Assembly: GCA_965276825.1 (NCBI GenBank)
Contig: OZ255630.1
Coordinates: forward strand, 2,108,001-2,172,000
Length of the DNA stretch: 64,000 bases
Reading direction: 5' to 3'
Origin: G965276765 sp965276825
GTDB lineage: Bacteria > Actinomycetota > Acidimicrobiia > Acidimicrobiales > Palsa-688
In this document: in pieces, positions 8,668 to 16,461 of the stretch
Layout of the letters: every line of letters starts with the position of its first letter
Position numbering within the stretch: the first letter of the stretch is position 1
The notes under the pieces: generated by a model
Told to the model about the DNA's origin: nothing
Seen by the model: the letters and a program-made list of their open reading frames with translations, nothing else
Database searches by the model: none
Position numbers and translations under genes: made by a program

Positions 8668-8807
8668 TCAGCGCCGCCGCTCGAGCGAGGTCACCTCGAC
8701 CTGCGCCTCCCAGAGCGAGACGCCCCCGGCGCCGTCCGGCCGGGGAGAGCCCCCGACGACCGGGTCCAGACCGTGCAGCGGACGGGGGCGTCGCGGGAGG
8801 CGGCCAC
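8668..8807 (-). pseudogene. Possible small frameshifted gene between yceI and the FAH gene
   Basis: This is the only sizeable gap near here. A TAGGGT hexamer at 8821-8816 lies eight bases before a GTG at 8807, the spacing seen at many starts in this window. From that GTG, fifteen codons in a row all end in G or C. The same bias then continues in the -1 frame after about 8765 (DPVVGG through SLWEAQVEVTSLERRR) to a stop at 8668. The length is 140 bases, one short of a multiple of three. A single lost base would explain this. No family is recognised. It may also be chance in GC-rich DNA. Confidence 0.25.
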
Positions 8808-8847
8808 GGGCCCCGACCCTACGGCCACCCCTGCGGCTCCGCCCCGC

Positions 8848-9393
8848 TCAGGCCTTGACGGCCTCGATCTCGAGCTCGACCTTGATCTTGTCACCGACGA
8901 CGACGTTGACCCCGCCCTCGGTGGGCATCTCGAAGGTCACGCCGAAATCCTTGCGGCTGATCTCGGTGGTGGCGCTGAAACCGGCGCGGGTGCCGCCCCA
9001 GGGGTCCTGACCGACGCCGTTGAACTCCAGGTCGAGGGCCACGGGCCGAGTGACGCCCTTGATGGTCAGGTCGCCGGCGACCTCGAAGTCGGAGCCTGAC
9101 TGCTCGACCGACGTGGAGCGAAACGTCCAGGTCGGGTGGGCATCGGTCTCGAAGAAGTCGGGCGAGCGCAGGTGGCCGTCGCGGTTCTCCTCACCGGTCG
9201 AGATGGTCGCGGCGTCGATGGTGGCCTCCACGGAGGAGGCGAGCGGGTCGTCGGAGACGGTGATGGCGCCGGTGAAGCCGCCAAACTTGCCGCGCACCTT
9301 GCTCACCATCAGGTGGCGCACGGTGAAGCCGACCTCGGAGTGGGCCGGATCGATGTTCCAGGTCCCGGCGGTGAGGCCTTCGGCGATGGTCAT
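8848..9393 (-). CDS. YceI family lipocalin-like protein
   Basis: A 181-residue YceI-domain protein. It shows WNIDPAHSEVGFTVRHLMVSK near residues 11-31, then GGFTGAI, the middle SPDFFETDAHPTWTFRS, and the tail DKIKVELEIEAVKA. The family forms an extended beta-barrel that binds isoprenoid-type lipids. No signal peptide is present, so it is probably cytoplasmic, as is common in actinobacteria. ATG start with a CTGGAGGT ribosome-binding site. Its promoter overlaps two MarR-type operators shared with the divergent regulator, so it is probably the main target of that MarR protein. Confidence 0.93.
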   Translation of the reverse strand: MTIAEGLTAGTWNIDPAHSEVGFTVRHLMVSKVRGKFGGFTGAITVSDDPLASSVEATIDAATISTGEENRDGHLRSPDFFETDAHPTWTFRSTSVEQSGSDFEVAGDLTIKGVTRPVALDLEFNGVGQDPWGGTRAGFSATTEISRKDFGVTFEMPTEGGVNVVVGDKIKVELEIEAVKA

Positions 9394-9415
9394 GGGAACC
9401 TCCAGGGAGATGTTG

Positions 9416-9427
9416 TTGACGTGTCAA
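9416..9427. promoter_or_regulatory. MarR-type operator O1
   Basis: TTGACGTGTCAA, an inverted repeat TTGAC-N2-GTCAA. It covers the predicted transcription start of yceI (about 9425), so a bound regulator would block initiation. Its centre is 33 bases, about three helical turns, from that of O2. Confidence 0.7.
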
Positions 9428-9431
9428 CTAG

Positions 9432-9460
9432 AGGGTAGACGCTCTTGGTTGACTCGTCAA
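9432..9460 (-). promoter_or_regulatory. yceI promoter
   Basis: Reading on the minus strand: -35 TTGACG (9460-9455), a 17-base spacer, and -10 TACCCT (9437-9432). The -35 is the left half of operator O2 read in reverse, and +1 falls in O1, so repression by the divergent MarR protein is built into the promoter. Confidence 0.6.
9449..9460. promoter_or_regulatory. MarR-type operator O2
   Basis: TTGACTCGTCAA, the same TTGAC-N2-GTCAA inverted repeat as O1. It lies directly before the TACTCT -10-like hexamer (9462-9467) of marR and contains the yceI -35. It could give autoregulation as well as yceI control. Confidence 0.7.
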
Positions 9461-9473
9461 CTACTCTGTGGTC

Positions 9474-9995
9474 ATGGCCGGACCGCCCGTGGACGTGCAG
9501 TGGCTCGAGGAGGGTGAGTCCGAGGCCTGGCGGGCGTGGCTGGCCATGTCCGAGTTGGTCAGGACCCAGGTCGGCCGTGACATCCAGGCCGACACCGGAC
9601 TCTCCGACCCCGACTTCGCCCTCCTCGTCCACCTGTCGGAGGCGCAGGGCGACCGGATGCGCATGAACGAGCTGGCCACCGCCCTGCGCTGGTCCAAGAG
9701 CCGGCTCTCCCACCAGTTCGCCCGGATGGAGGGGCGGGGCCTGGTGCGGCGCGAGACCTGCCCTTCGGACGCGAGGAGCGCCTACGCGTGCCTCACGCGC
9801 GCCGGGCGGCGCGAGATCGAGCACGCCGCACCGCTGCACGTGGCCAGCGTGCGGCGCAACTTCATCGACCTGCTCACCCCGCCCCAGCTCGCCGCCCTGG
9901 CCGAGATCAGCGGCGTGGTCGTGGACCGTCTGCTGGCCAACGGAGCCGCATCCGACGGGGGGATCCCGCCCTGCCCCTCCCGCCAGGCCGGCTGA
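9474..9995 (+). CDS. MarR family transcriptional regulator
   Basis: A 173-residue winged-helix regulator. The DNA-binding region includes FALLVHLSEAQGDRMRMNEL, LRWSKSRLSHQFARMEGRGL (recognition helix) and the wing RRETCPSDARSAYACLTRAG. The C-terminal helices mediate dimerisation. It is divergent from yceI, with two TTGAC-N2-GTCAA operators in the 80-base gap. The ATG at 9474 lies six bases after a TACTCT -10-like hexamer, which suggests a leaderless transcript. A GTG at 9468 is an alternative start. Ligand unknown. Confidence 0.9.
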   Translation: MAGPPVDVQWLEEGESEAWRAWLAMSELVRTQVGRDIQADTGLSDPDFALLVHLSEAQGDRMRMNELATALRWSKSRLSHQFARMEGRGLVRRETCPSDARSAYACLTRAGRREIEHAAPLHVASVRRNFIDLLTPPQLAALAEISGVVVDRLLANGAASDGGIPPCPSRQAG

Positions 9996-10007
9996 GGACC
10001 CAACCGC

Positions 10008-10517
10008 TCAGGTCCCGACCGTGGTGGACGTCGACGTGGAGCCGTTGGGCACCGTCGTCGACGTCGACGTGGTCGAAGACGGCGGGGGCGACGAGCCGAT
10101 CGGACCGGTGGTGGTGGTCACCGACCCACCGGTGGTCGTGGACGGGCCGACCGGCCCGGTGGTGGTCGTGGTGGTGGTGGTCGAGGAGGAGGGCGGCCGG
10201 GTGGTGGAGGTCGAGCGCGGATGGCGCGCCGTCGTGGTCGTCGTCGGTGCGGGTCGGGTCGTCGAGGTGGTGGGCGGAGGCCGCACCACGCGGCGACCAC
10301 CGCTGCGGCGGGCGAGCGTGGTGGGCGGGGTGGGGGTGACCACCACGGGCACCCGCCCCGCCGACGGCCTGGCCTGGTACCTGGCGGGGACATTCCCCTC
10401 CAGGGCCAGCAGACCGGCGAAGGCCACCACGAGCGCGAGGGTGGATCGCCGCAGCCGCAGCTTCGGGTGCAGCGGTCGCTGCAGGGCGGCCAGCAGGGAC
10501 GGCCCGCTGAGCTTCAC
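10008..10517 (-). CDS. Small membrane protein with Thr/Ser/Pro-rich tail, coupled to mscS
   Basis: A 169-residue protein. It has a short basic N-terminus (about 1-25), one membrane segment LALVVAFAGLLALEG near 29-43, and a long low-complexity tail rich in Thr, Ser, Pro and Gly (about 60-169) with runs of up to eight Thr. The GTG start overlaps the mscS stop by four bases, so the two are translated together. Topology suggests an extracytoplasmic tail that may be O-glycosylated or span the wall. No family recognised. The repetitive codons (GTGGTGGTC on the plus strand) make length changes by slippage likely. Confidence 0.7.
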   Translation of the reverse strand: MKLSGPSLLAALQRPLHPKLRLRRSTLALVVAFAGLLALEGNVPARYQARPSAGRVPVVVTPTPPTTLARRSGGRRVVRPPPTTSTTRPAPTTTTTARHPRSTSTTRPPSSSTTTTTTTTGPVGPSTTTGGSVTTTTGPIGSSPPPSSTTSTSTTVPNGSTSTSTTVGT

Positions 10518-11368
10518 GGTGCCACCGCGACGGTCGGGGTGCTCACGCCGATCTCCCGCAGCTTGGTCACCATCCGGAGGCGAAGCTCCCGGCCCACCTC
10601 GAACTGCCGTCCCGGGAGGGTGCGCACGAGGATGCGCAGCTGCACGTAGCCCACCTCGATGGTCTCGACGCCGGCGACGACGGGGTCCCCGACGATCAGG
10701 TCGTGCCACAACGGCTCCGACGCCATCGACGCGGCGACCTCCCCGATGGTCTCGATGACCGAGCCCAGGTCCTCCTCGACCGAGACCGGGAGATCGAGGA
10801 CCACGCGGGACCAGTCGCGAGAGAGGTTGGTCACCTGCCGGAGGGCGCTGTTGGGCACGACGATCAGCTCGCCCTGCTGGCTGCGCAGCTTGGTGACCCG
10901 CAGGGTGAGCTCCTCGACCGTGCCCGAGATGCCCGTGGTCTGGCCGGGCGTGCCCAGGCGGATCAGGTCCCCGATGCCGAACTGGCGCTCGGCGAAGAGG
11001 AAGAACCCGGCGAGCATGTCGCCGACCAGCTGCTGGGCGCCGAAGCCGAGCGCCACCCCGATGACGGTCGCCGGTGCGACCAGGCTGGTGAGCGGCAGGC
11101 CGAGCGCCTTGAGGGTGAGGATGGTCGCGACGGTGTAGATGAGGGCCTGCACGGCCCAGCCGATGGCCTGGACGAGGGCCCGTTGGCGCTTGGACGAGTC
11201 CGACGCCACCCCCCCCTGCTCGACGACGGCCCGGACCTGCCGGTCGAGGGCGCTGCGGTAGGTGGTGAAGATCCACTGGGCGAGCCGCCCGATCAGGTGG
11301 GCGCCGACGACGATGGCCAGCGCCGGGACGAGATCGAGCCACAGCCAGCGGATGACGCTGGTGTTCAC
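10514..11368 (-). CDS. mscS: MscS family small-conductance mechanosensitive channel
   Basis: A 284-residue channel of the minimal MscS type. There are three membrane segments: about 9-33 with LVPALAIVVGAHLIGRL, about 68-90 with IYTVATILTLKALGLP, and the pore helix about 94-125 with VIGVALGFGAQQLVGDMLAG. The pore helix is followed by FGIGDLI and the beta-domain TGISGTVEELTLRVTKL, then VVPNSAL and a C-terminal alpha/beta domain. The channel releases solutes on hypo-osmotic shock. GTG start. The downstream Thr-rich membrane protein overlaps by four bases and may be an accessory or wall-linked partner. Confidence 0.93.
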   Translation of the reverse strand: MNTSVIRWLWLDLVPALAIVVGAHLIGRLAQWIFTTYRSALDRQVRAVVEQGGVASDSSKRQRALVQAIGWAVQALIYTVATILTLKALGLPLTSLVAPATVIGVALGFGAQQLVGDMLAGFFLFAERQFGIGDLIRLGTPGQTTGISGTVEELTLRVTKLRSQQGELIVVPNSALRQVTNLSRDWSRVVLDLPVSVEEDLGSVIETIGEVAASMASEPLWHDLIVGDPVVAGVETIEVGYVQLRILVRTLPGRQFEVGRELRLRMVTKLREIGVSTPTVAVAP

Positions 11369-11393
11369 CCCTTGATCTTGCCCAACCCGGAGC

Positions 11394-12650
11394 TCACGCG
11401 GGGGACGACTGGCGGGCGGGGCCGTCCACCCCCCGGCTGGCCCCTCCGGCGCGGACCGGTCGGACCTGCACCGGCGACAGCGCGTCGAGCACGGCGACGA
11501 CGGTGGCGACCGCCCCGATGGCGCCCCCGGTCACGCAGACCCCCGCCCACCCGCTCGACGCGTACACGGTCCCGGCGACGGCGGACGCGATGGCCCCACC
11601 GGCGAAGTAGCAGACCATGTAGGACGACGTGACCCGGCTCCGGTACTCGGCGCCGACCCCGTAGATCAGGCTCTGGTTGGTGATCTGCATCCCCTGGGTT
11701 CCGATGTCGAGCAGGGCGATGCCGGCGACGAGCCAGCCGAGGGAGTGCCGACCGAGGTAGAGGAGGCCGAACGAGCCGAGCATGGCCAGAGCGAAGACGA
11801 TGCTGCTCGGCGCCGTTCGGTCCCGGTCGGCCAGCTTGCCGGCGAAGTTGGCGCACAGGGCGCCGGCCGCCCCCACCAGCCCGAACAGGCCGATCACCGT
11901 GTCGGAGTAGTGGTAGGGGCCACCGGCGAGCAGGAACGCCACCGTGGTCCACAGCACGCTGAAGGCCCCGAAGGTCAGACCACCCAGGGCGGCGCGCCGG
12001 CGCACCAGCGGCTGCCCGGCGAAGAGGCGCACGGTCGACGTCAGCAACGAGCCGTACGAGGCGGGGGGGCGCTCCCCCTCGGGGGGGAGCACCCTGGCCA
12101 GCACCGCGGCGAGGAGCACCACCAGGATCGCGGCGCTGGCGTACACCACCCGCCAGCTGCTGACCCCGGCGACCAGGCCGGCGACCGTCCTGGCCAGCAG
12201 GATCCCGAGGAGCAGGCCGCTCATCACCGTCCCGACCACCCGGCCCCTGCTCTCGTCGTCGGCGAGCGTGGCCGCCAGCGGGACGAGGATCTGCGCGGCG
12301 ACGGATCCGACGCCGACAAGGGCGGCCAGGAGGATCAGCACGGCCAGGTCGGGCGCGGCGGACGACGCGGCCATGGCCACGGCGACGACGACCAGCGCGG
12401 CGGGGACCAGCCGCCGGCGCGGCAGCAGGTCGCCGAGGGGCACCAGCAGGGCGAGGCCGACGGCGTAGCCGACCTGCCCGAGGGTCACGATCAGGCTGGC
12501 CGACCCCGATCCTGTCGAGAAGTCGGCGGCGATGGTGTGCAGGAGCGGCTGGGCGTAGTACAGGTTGGCGGCCGACACCCCGCAGGCGACGGCGAGCACC
12601 ACCGTCAGGGTCCAGGAGATGGCCGGCCGCGCGGGGGAGTCGTCGGCCAT
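11394..12650 (-). CDS. MFS transporter (drug/sugar exporter type)
   Basis: A 418-residue major facilitator protein with about twelve hydrophobic segments. It opens ACGVSAANLYYAQPLLHTIA and has the loop PLGDLLPRRRLVPAALV between TM2 and TM3. Further on it has ESRGRVVGTVMSGLLLGILL, typical of the YnfM/YgaY-like exporters of proton-driven efflux. The substrate is unknown. ATG start nine bases after TAGCGT (12665-12660), so probably leaderless. It diverges from the FrhB-like gene, with only 79 bases between the two starts. Confidence 0.92.
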   Translation of the reverse strand: MADDSPARPAISWTLTVVLAVACGVSAANLYYAQPLLHTIAADFSTGSGSASLIVTLGQVGYAVGLALLVPLGDLLPRRRLVPAALVVVAVAMAASSAAPDLAVLILLAALVGVGSVAAQILVPLAATLADDESRGRVVGTVMSGLLLGILLARTVAGLVAGVSSWRVVYASAAILVVLLAAVLARVLPPEGERPPASYGSLLTSTVRLFAGQPLVRRRAALGGLTFGAFSVLWTTVAFLLAGGPYHYSDTVIGLFGLVGAAGALCANFAGKLADRDRTAPSSIVFALAMLGSFGLLYLGRHSLGWLVAGIALLDIGTQGMQITNQSLIYGVGAEYRSRVTSSYMVCYFAGGAIASAVAGTVYASSGWAGVCVTGGAIGAVATVVAVLDALSPVQVRPVRAGGASRGVDGPARQSSPA

Positions 12651-12717
12651 GGGGGCGCAACGCTACCTGCGGCCCCCGGGGTGGCGGCCCCGTGTGCCGG
12701 CGCGCCGACGTGCTGGA

Positions 12718-12723
12718 TAGCCT
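12718..12723 (+). promoter_or_regulatory. -10-like hexamer TAGCCT, leaderless start
   Basis: TAGCCT lies six bases before the ATG at 12730, so the transcript probably begins at or next to the start codon. No convincing -35 is seen. Confidence 0.5.
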
Positions 12724-12729
12724 CCGGAG

Positions 12730-13911
12730 ATGACGATCGACACGCCGGCGGCGGGCGGGCAGGCGCCGAAGAAGGAGCGCTGGCGGGCGCAGTGGGTCGA
12801 GCTGTTCTCCGAGGTCGTGACGAGCGGGTTGTGCACGGGATGCGCCGGCTGCGTCATCGCCTGCCCTCACGACGTGCTCGGCTACGACGACTCCGGCGGC
12901 AGGTACCGGCCGTTCCACCTGGAGGAGGAGGGCGGCCCTGGTGGCTGCGGTCACGGCGACCGGGGCTGCACCAGCTGCACGAGGGCCTGCCCCCGCTTCC
13001 GCACCTGGGAGTCGGAGATCGACACCCACCTCCACGGCCGGGACCGCCTCCCCGACGAGCTCGCCGGGGTGGCCGGGGACGTGGTGCTGGCGCGGGCCAC
13101 CGACCCGGAGCTCCACGCCCACGGCCAGGACGGCGGCCTGGTCTCGGCCATCTTGTGCTGGGCCCTCGACCACGACCGGATCGACGCCGCCCTCGTGTCG
13201 GGACTGGAGGGCGACGGGTCGACCTGGAAGGCCGTGCCCGCCCTGGCCAGGACCCGCGCCGAGGTCCTCGCCACGGCGGGGAGCCGCTACACCTACTCGG
13301 CCAACACGCTGGCCTACACCGCCGCCGTCGGCGATGGTGCCGAGCGCCTGGCCCTGGTCGGCATGAGCTGCCAGGCGTCGGTGCCTGCGGTCATGCGGGC
13401 GAGGAAGGCGGGGAAGCCGGGGAGGCGCCTGGCCCTGTCGATCGGCCTGCTCTGCTCGAAGACCTTCGACGACGCCATCTTCGACGAGCTGTTCGAGGCC
13501 CGCTACGGCCTGGCGAGGGCCGACATCGCCAAGATGAACATCAAGGGCGTGTTCCAGATCTGGATGCGCGACGGCAGCTACCACGAGATCCCGCTCAAGG
13601 AGTGCCACGCCTGGACCCGGGAGGGCTGCAAGACCTGTCCCGACTTCGCCGCCGAGCACGCCGACATCTCGACCGGTGGGATCGGCGCCTTCAACGACTG
13701 GACCCTGACCGTCGTGCGCACCGAGGCCGGCAGGGAGATCATCGACGCCATGCTCGCCGACGGAGCCATCGAGGTGCGTCCCGGCGACGACGATCCCGGC
13801 GCCGTGGCCCTCATGCGCAAGCTGGCCATCGTCTCGCGCCGTCGCTGGCCGGAGACGGCCGTGGCCGGCCCGAGGGTCGGGGTGCCGGCTCCCAGGCTCA
13901 AGCCGGCGTGA
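12730..13911 (+). CDS. Coenzyme F420 hydrogenase/dehydrogenase beta-subunit (FrhB) family protein
   Basis: A 393-residue iron-sulfur flavoprotein. Near residues 36-47 there is a ferredoxin-type cluster motif GLCTGCAGCVIACP, with a second Cys-rich motif CTSCTRACPRFRTW at about 80-93. The FrhB-type core has GQDGGLVSAILCWALDHDRI, MSCQASVPAVMRARKAG and IGLLCSKTFDDAIFDEL, and later Cys residues in EGCKTCPDFAAEHADISTGG. Relatives pass electrons between FAD, Fe-S clusters and F420 or other acceptors. No hydrogenase or other partner subunits are nearby, so it may act alone as an F420- or ferredoxin-linked oxidoreductase. Substrate unknown. Confidence 0.85.
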   Translation: MTIDTPAAGGQAPKKERWRAQWVELFSEVVTSGLCTGCAGCVIACPHDVLGYDDSGGRYRPFHLEEEGGPGGCGHGDRGCTSCTRACPRFRTWESEIDTHLHGRDRLPDELAGVAGDVVLARATDPELHAHGQDGGLVSAILCWALDHDRIDAALVSGLEGDGSTWKAVPALARTRAEVLATAGSRYTYSANTLAYTAAVGDGAERLALVGMSCQASVPAVMRARKAGKPGRRLALSIGLLCSKTFDDAIFDELFEARYGLARADIAKMNIKGVFQIWMRDGSYHEIPLKECHAWTREGCKTCPDFAAEHADISTGGIGAFNDWTLTVVRTEAGREIIDAMLADGAIEVRPGDDDPGAVALMRKLAIVSRRRWPETAVAGPRVGVPAPRLKPA

Positions 13912-13959
13912 GCCCCGGTTGCCCGGGCGGCACCGACGGCGCTAGGTTCGTCCGTTGCC

Positions 13960-14058
13960 ATGGGTTCCCTCGTCAAGAAGCGCCGTAAGCGCATGCGGAA
14001 GAAGAAGCACAAGAAGATGCTGAAGGCGACCCGCTGGCAGCGCCGCGCCGGGCGCTGA
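13960..14058 (+). CDS. bS22-type small ribosomal protein (AURKAIP1/COX24 domain)
   Basis: A 32-residue, extremely basic protein that starts MGSLVKKRRKRMRKKKHKKM. It matches the actinobacterial bS22 protein found near the decoding side of the small subunit, a family with a KKRRKRMxKKKHKK core and about 32-33 residues. The ATG lies 11 bases after TAGGTT (13943-13948), so the leader is very short or absent. It is easily missed by gene callers because of its length. Confidence 0.88.
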   Translation: MGSLVKKRRKRMRKKKHKKMLKATRWQRRAGR

Positions 14059-14064
14059 CCCTCC

Positions 14065-14847
14065 TCAGCCCGGCCGCCACCCCACTGCGGGCGGCGTGGC
14101 CGCCGGCACGGTCCTGACGACCACCGATCCCACCACCTGGTGGGAGCCAGGCACCCACCAGGTGGAGCCGCTGCCGGCCAGCACCGGAGCCTCGCCGGTC
14201 GCATCCCCGAGGTGGTCGCGCCAGCGCGCCAGCTCGGGCGCCACGACCAGCGCGGCGGGCTCGAGGTCGTTGGGACCCGCGCCCTCCGGCGCGCCCAGGC
14301 GGTCCCACGCCCGGTAGACCTCCGCGGTCGGCACGGCCACCGGCGGGGTGAGGAGCGTGAAGGTGCGGTCGGCCACCTGGCCGAAGTCGAGGACGTCCAC
14401 GGCCTCGCCCACCCCGGTCACCCTGGCCCGGCCGCCCACCAGGCAGAAGGGGACGTCGGCCCCGAGGCCGACGGCCACGTGGAGGTCGGCGCAGCCCGCC
14501 CAGCGCAGGATGGCGGCGGCGTCGGCCGACCCTCCCCCGAGCCCGGCGCCCGCGGGGATGCGCTTGACCAGCTCGACGTCCGCCCTCCGCCCGACGGCCC
14601 GCAGGGCGCGCCGCACCAGGTTGTCGGGGCCGACCGGCACCGGCGCCCCCGTGCCGCCGACGACCCGCAGGCCGTCCCCGACGGCGATGCGCAGCGTGTC
14701 GACCAGGTCGACGCTGACCATCTCGGCGTCGATGAGGTGGTAGCCGTCGGGCCGCACCCCGACGACGCGCAGGCCGACGGTCAACTTGGCGGGCGCGTCG
14801 AGCTCCATCGCCCGGCCGGAGGCGGCATCGTCGCCGGTGGGCCTCAC
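14065..14847 (-). CDS. ispE: 4-diphosphocytidyl-2-C-methyl-D-erythritol kinase
   Basis: IspE is the GHMP kinase of the MEP isoprenoid pathway. Seen are APAKLTVGLRVVGVRPDGYH (substrate loop), RIPAGAGLGGGSADAAAILR (ATP-binding glycine loop) and VLAGSGSTWWV (motif 3). The GTG at 14847 overlaps the rsmA stop by four bases and gives 260 residues. An ATG at 14808 would give 247 residues beginning MELDAPAKLTV, close to the usual family start. Both are shorter than typical IspE (280-310). It is the last gene of the metG-tatD-rsmA-ispE run and converges on bS22 with six bases between them. Confidence 0.93.
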   Translation of the reverse strand: MRPTGDDAASGRAMELDAPAKLTVGLRVVGVRPDGYHLIDAEMVSVDLVDTLRIAVGDGLRVVGGTGAPVPVGPDNLVRRALRAVGRRADVELVKRIPAGAGLGGGSADAAAILRWAGCADLHVAVGLGADVPFCLVGGRARVTGVGEAVDVLDFGQVADRTFTLLTPPVAVPTAEVYRAWDRLGAPEGAGPNDLEPAALVVAPELARWRDHLGDATGEAPVLAGSGSTWWVPGSHQVVGSVVVRTVPAATPPAVGWRPG

Positions 14848-15707
14848 CGCTCCACCATTGGCGCGACCGCGGCGGCACCCACGGCCGCGGCACCCACGGC
14901 GGCGGCCAGCCGGCCCCACGCCTCGACGTCCAGCTCCTCGGCGCGTGCCTCGGGAGCCACGCCTGCGGCGGCGAAGACCTCCGGGGCGGCGATCCCGGCG
15001 AGGGACCGGCGGAGCATCTTCCTGCGCTGGGCGAACCCGGCTCGGACCAGGGCGAAGAGGGCGTCGGCGCCGACGGTGGCCGGCGCGACCGCGGGCTCGG
15101 CCCGGCGGCGGATGGAGACGAGCACGGAGTCGACGCGGGGGCGGGGGACGAAGACCGAGGCGGGCACGGCTCCGGCCAGGCGGGCCGTCGCCCAGTAGCC
15201 GACCTTGACCGACACGGCCCCGTAGCCGTCGTCACCGACGCCGGCCGCCAACCGCTCCCCCACCTCCCGCTGCACCATGACGAGCATGGCGCCGATGGCG
15301 GGCACCTCGTCGAGGAGGGTGGCGACGAGCGGCGTGGCCAGGTTGTAGGGGAGGTTGGCCACGAGGGTCCAGTCCCCGCCGTCGAGCAGGGCTCCCCAGT
15401 CGAGGCGCAGGGCGTCGGCCTCGACGACCCGGACCCCGACCGGCTCGACGGCCGGCCGCAGGACGGGCACCAGGTGCCGGTCGACCTCGATGGCCGTCAC
15501 CTCGGCCCCGGTCTCGGCCAGCGCGAGGGTCAGGGACCCGAGTCCGGCGCCGATCTCCACGACCTTGTCCCCCGGTCCGACACCGGCCAGCCTGGCGATG
15601 CGCCGGACCGTGTTGGCGTCGGCCACGAAGTTCTGCCCGAGAGCCCGGCTCGGCCGCAGGTCGTGGGTGTCGAGGAGCCTGGCGACGTCGGCGCGGCCCA
15701 GGGTCAC
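14844..15707 (-). CDS. rsmA: 16S rRNA dimethyladenosine transferase
   Basis: RsmA (KsgA) dimethylates the two adenosines in the 3'-terminal hairpin of 16S rRNA. Visible are RPSRALGQNFVADANTVRRI, the SAM loop VVEIGAGLGSLTLALAE, the catalytic-type LVANLPYNLATPLV, and the C-terminal domain PRPRVDSVLVSI with GFAQRRKMLRRSL. 287 residues, normal length. The GTG start overlaps the tatD stop by four bases and the gene end overlaps ispE likewise. The C-terminus carries a small Ala/Val repeat (VGAAAVGAAAVAP). Confidence 0.95.
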   Translation of the reverse strand: MTLGRADVARLLDTHDLRPSRALGQNFVADANTVRRIARLAGVGPGDKVVEIGAGLGSLTLALAETGAEVTAIEVDRHLVPVLRPAVEPVGVRVVEADALRLDWGALLDGGDWTLVANLPYNLATPLVATLLDEVPAIGAMLVMVQREVGERLAAGVGDDGYGAVSVKVGYWATARLAGAVPASVFVPRPRVDSVLVSIRRRAEPAVAPATVGADALFALVRAGFAQRRKMLRRSLAGIAAPEVFAAAGVAPEARAEELDVEAWGRLAAAVGAAAVGAAAVAPMVER

Positions 15708-16456
15708 GTCGGCAGGCCGAAGGCGGCGGCGGTGGCCGCCCAGGTGGCGTCCTCGACGACGCTCGCCGGCTCTCCCCTGATCTCGGCGACCGCCGCGCCG
15801 ACGACGGTGACCAGCGCGGGGTGGTTGGGGCGCCCCCGGTGGGGCACCGGCGCCAGGTAGGGCGAGTCGGTCTCGACGAGGAGGCGGTCGGCCGGGCAGA
15901 GCCTGGCCGCGGCGCGCACGTCGTCGGCGGACCTGAAGGTGACGATCCCGCTGAAGGAGAGCCACGCCCCGATGTCGAGGGCCAGGCGGGCCTCGTCGGG
16001 ACCACCGGTGAAGCAGTGGAAGACGGTGCGGCCGGGCACACCCACCTCGTCCAGCACCGCGAAGGTCTCGTCCCACGCCTCCCTCGTGTGGATCACCAGG
16101 GCCAGGTCGAGCCGGCGGGCCAGGCCCACCTGCTCGGCGAAGGCCTGCCGCTGGACGGGGCGCGGGGCGTGGTCGTAGTGGTGGTCGAGGCCGCACTCCC
16201 CGATGGCGACGACCCGATGGGCGACGGGACGCAGGAGCGGCTCGAGGGAGGCGGTCCCCTGGGCGGCGTCGTGGGGATGGAGGCCGACGGTCGCCCACAC
16301 GTCGTCGTTGGCCGCGGCGACGGCCACCGCCGCGGCCGACTGGGCGGCGTCGGTGCCGACGCTGATGAGCCGGCCCACCCCCGCCGCCCTGGCCGCGTCG
16401 ACGGCGTCGGGGTCCACGCCCTCGTAGGGGAAGTGGCAGTGGCTGTCGGCCCACAT
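15704..16456 (-). CDS. tatD: TatD family metal-dependent hydrolase
   Basis: A 250-residue TIM-barrel amidohydrolase of the TatD/YcfH family. Metal ligands are seen in WADSHCHFPYEG near residues 2-13, then TVGLHPHDA, the Glu in AIGECGLDHHYD, LVIHTREAWDE, FHCFTGGP and the Asp in LLVETDSPYLAP. The family has 3'-5' DNase activity linked to DNA repair. The ATG start lies five bases past the metG stop. An upstream extension in frame is open but lies within metG and lacks family similarity. Confidence 0.95.
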   Translation of the reverse strand: MWADSHCHFPYEGVDPDAVDAARAAGVGRLISVGTDAAQSAAAVAVAAANDDVWATVGLHPHDAAQGTASLEPLLRPVAHRVVAIGECGLDHHYDHAPRPVQRQAFAEQVGLARRLDLALVIHTREAWDETFAVLDEVGVPGRTVFHCFTGGPDEARLALDIGAWLSFSGIVTFRSADDVRAAARLCPADRLLVETDSPYLAPVPHRGRPNHPALVTVVGAAVAEIRGEPASVVEDATWAATAAAFGLPT

Positions 16457-16461
16457 GCGCG

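Noticed and set aside
10080..10270. GGTGGTGGTC repeats as a regulatory or CRISPR-like array
   Set aside because: They encode poly-Thr runs of the Thr-rich protein on the minus strand and are irregular.
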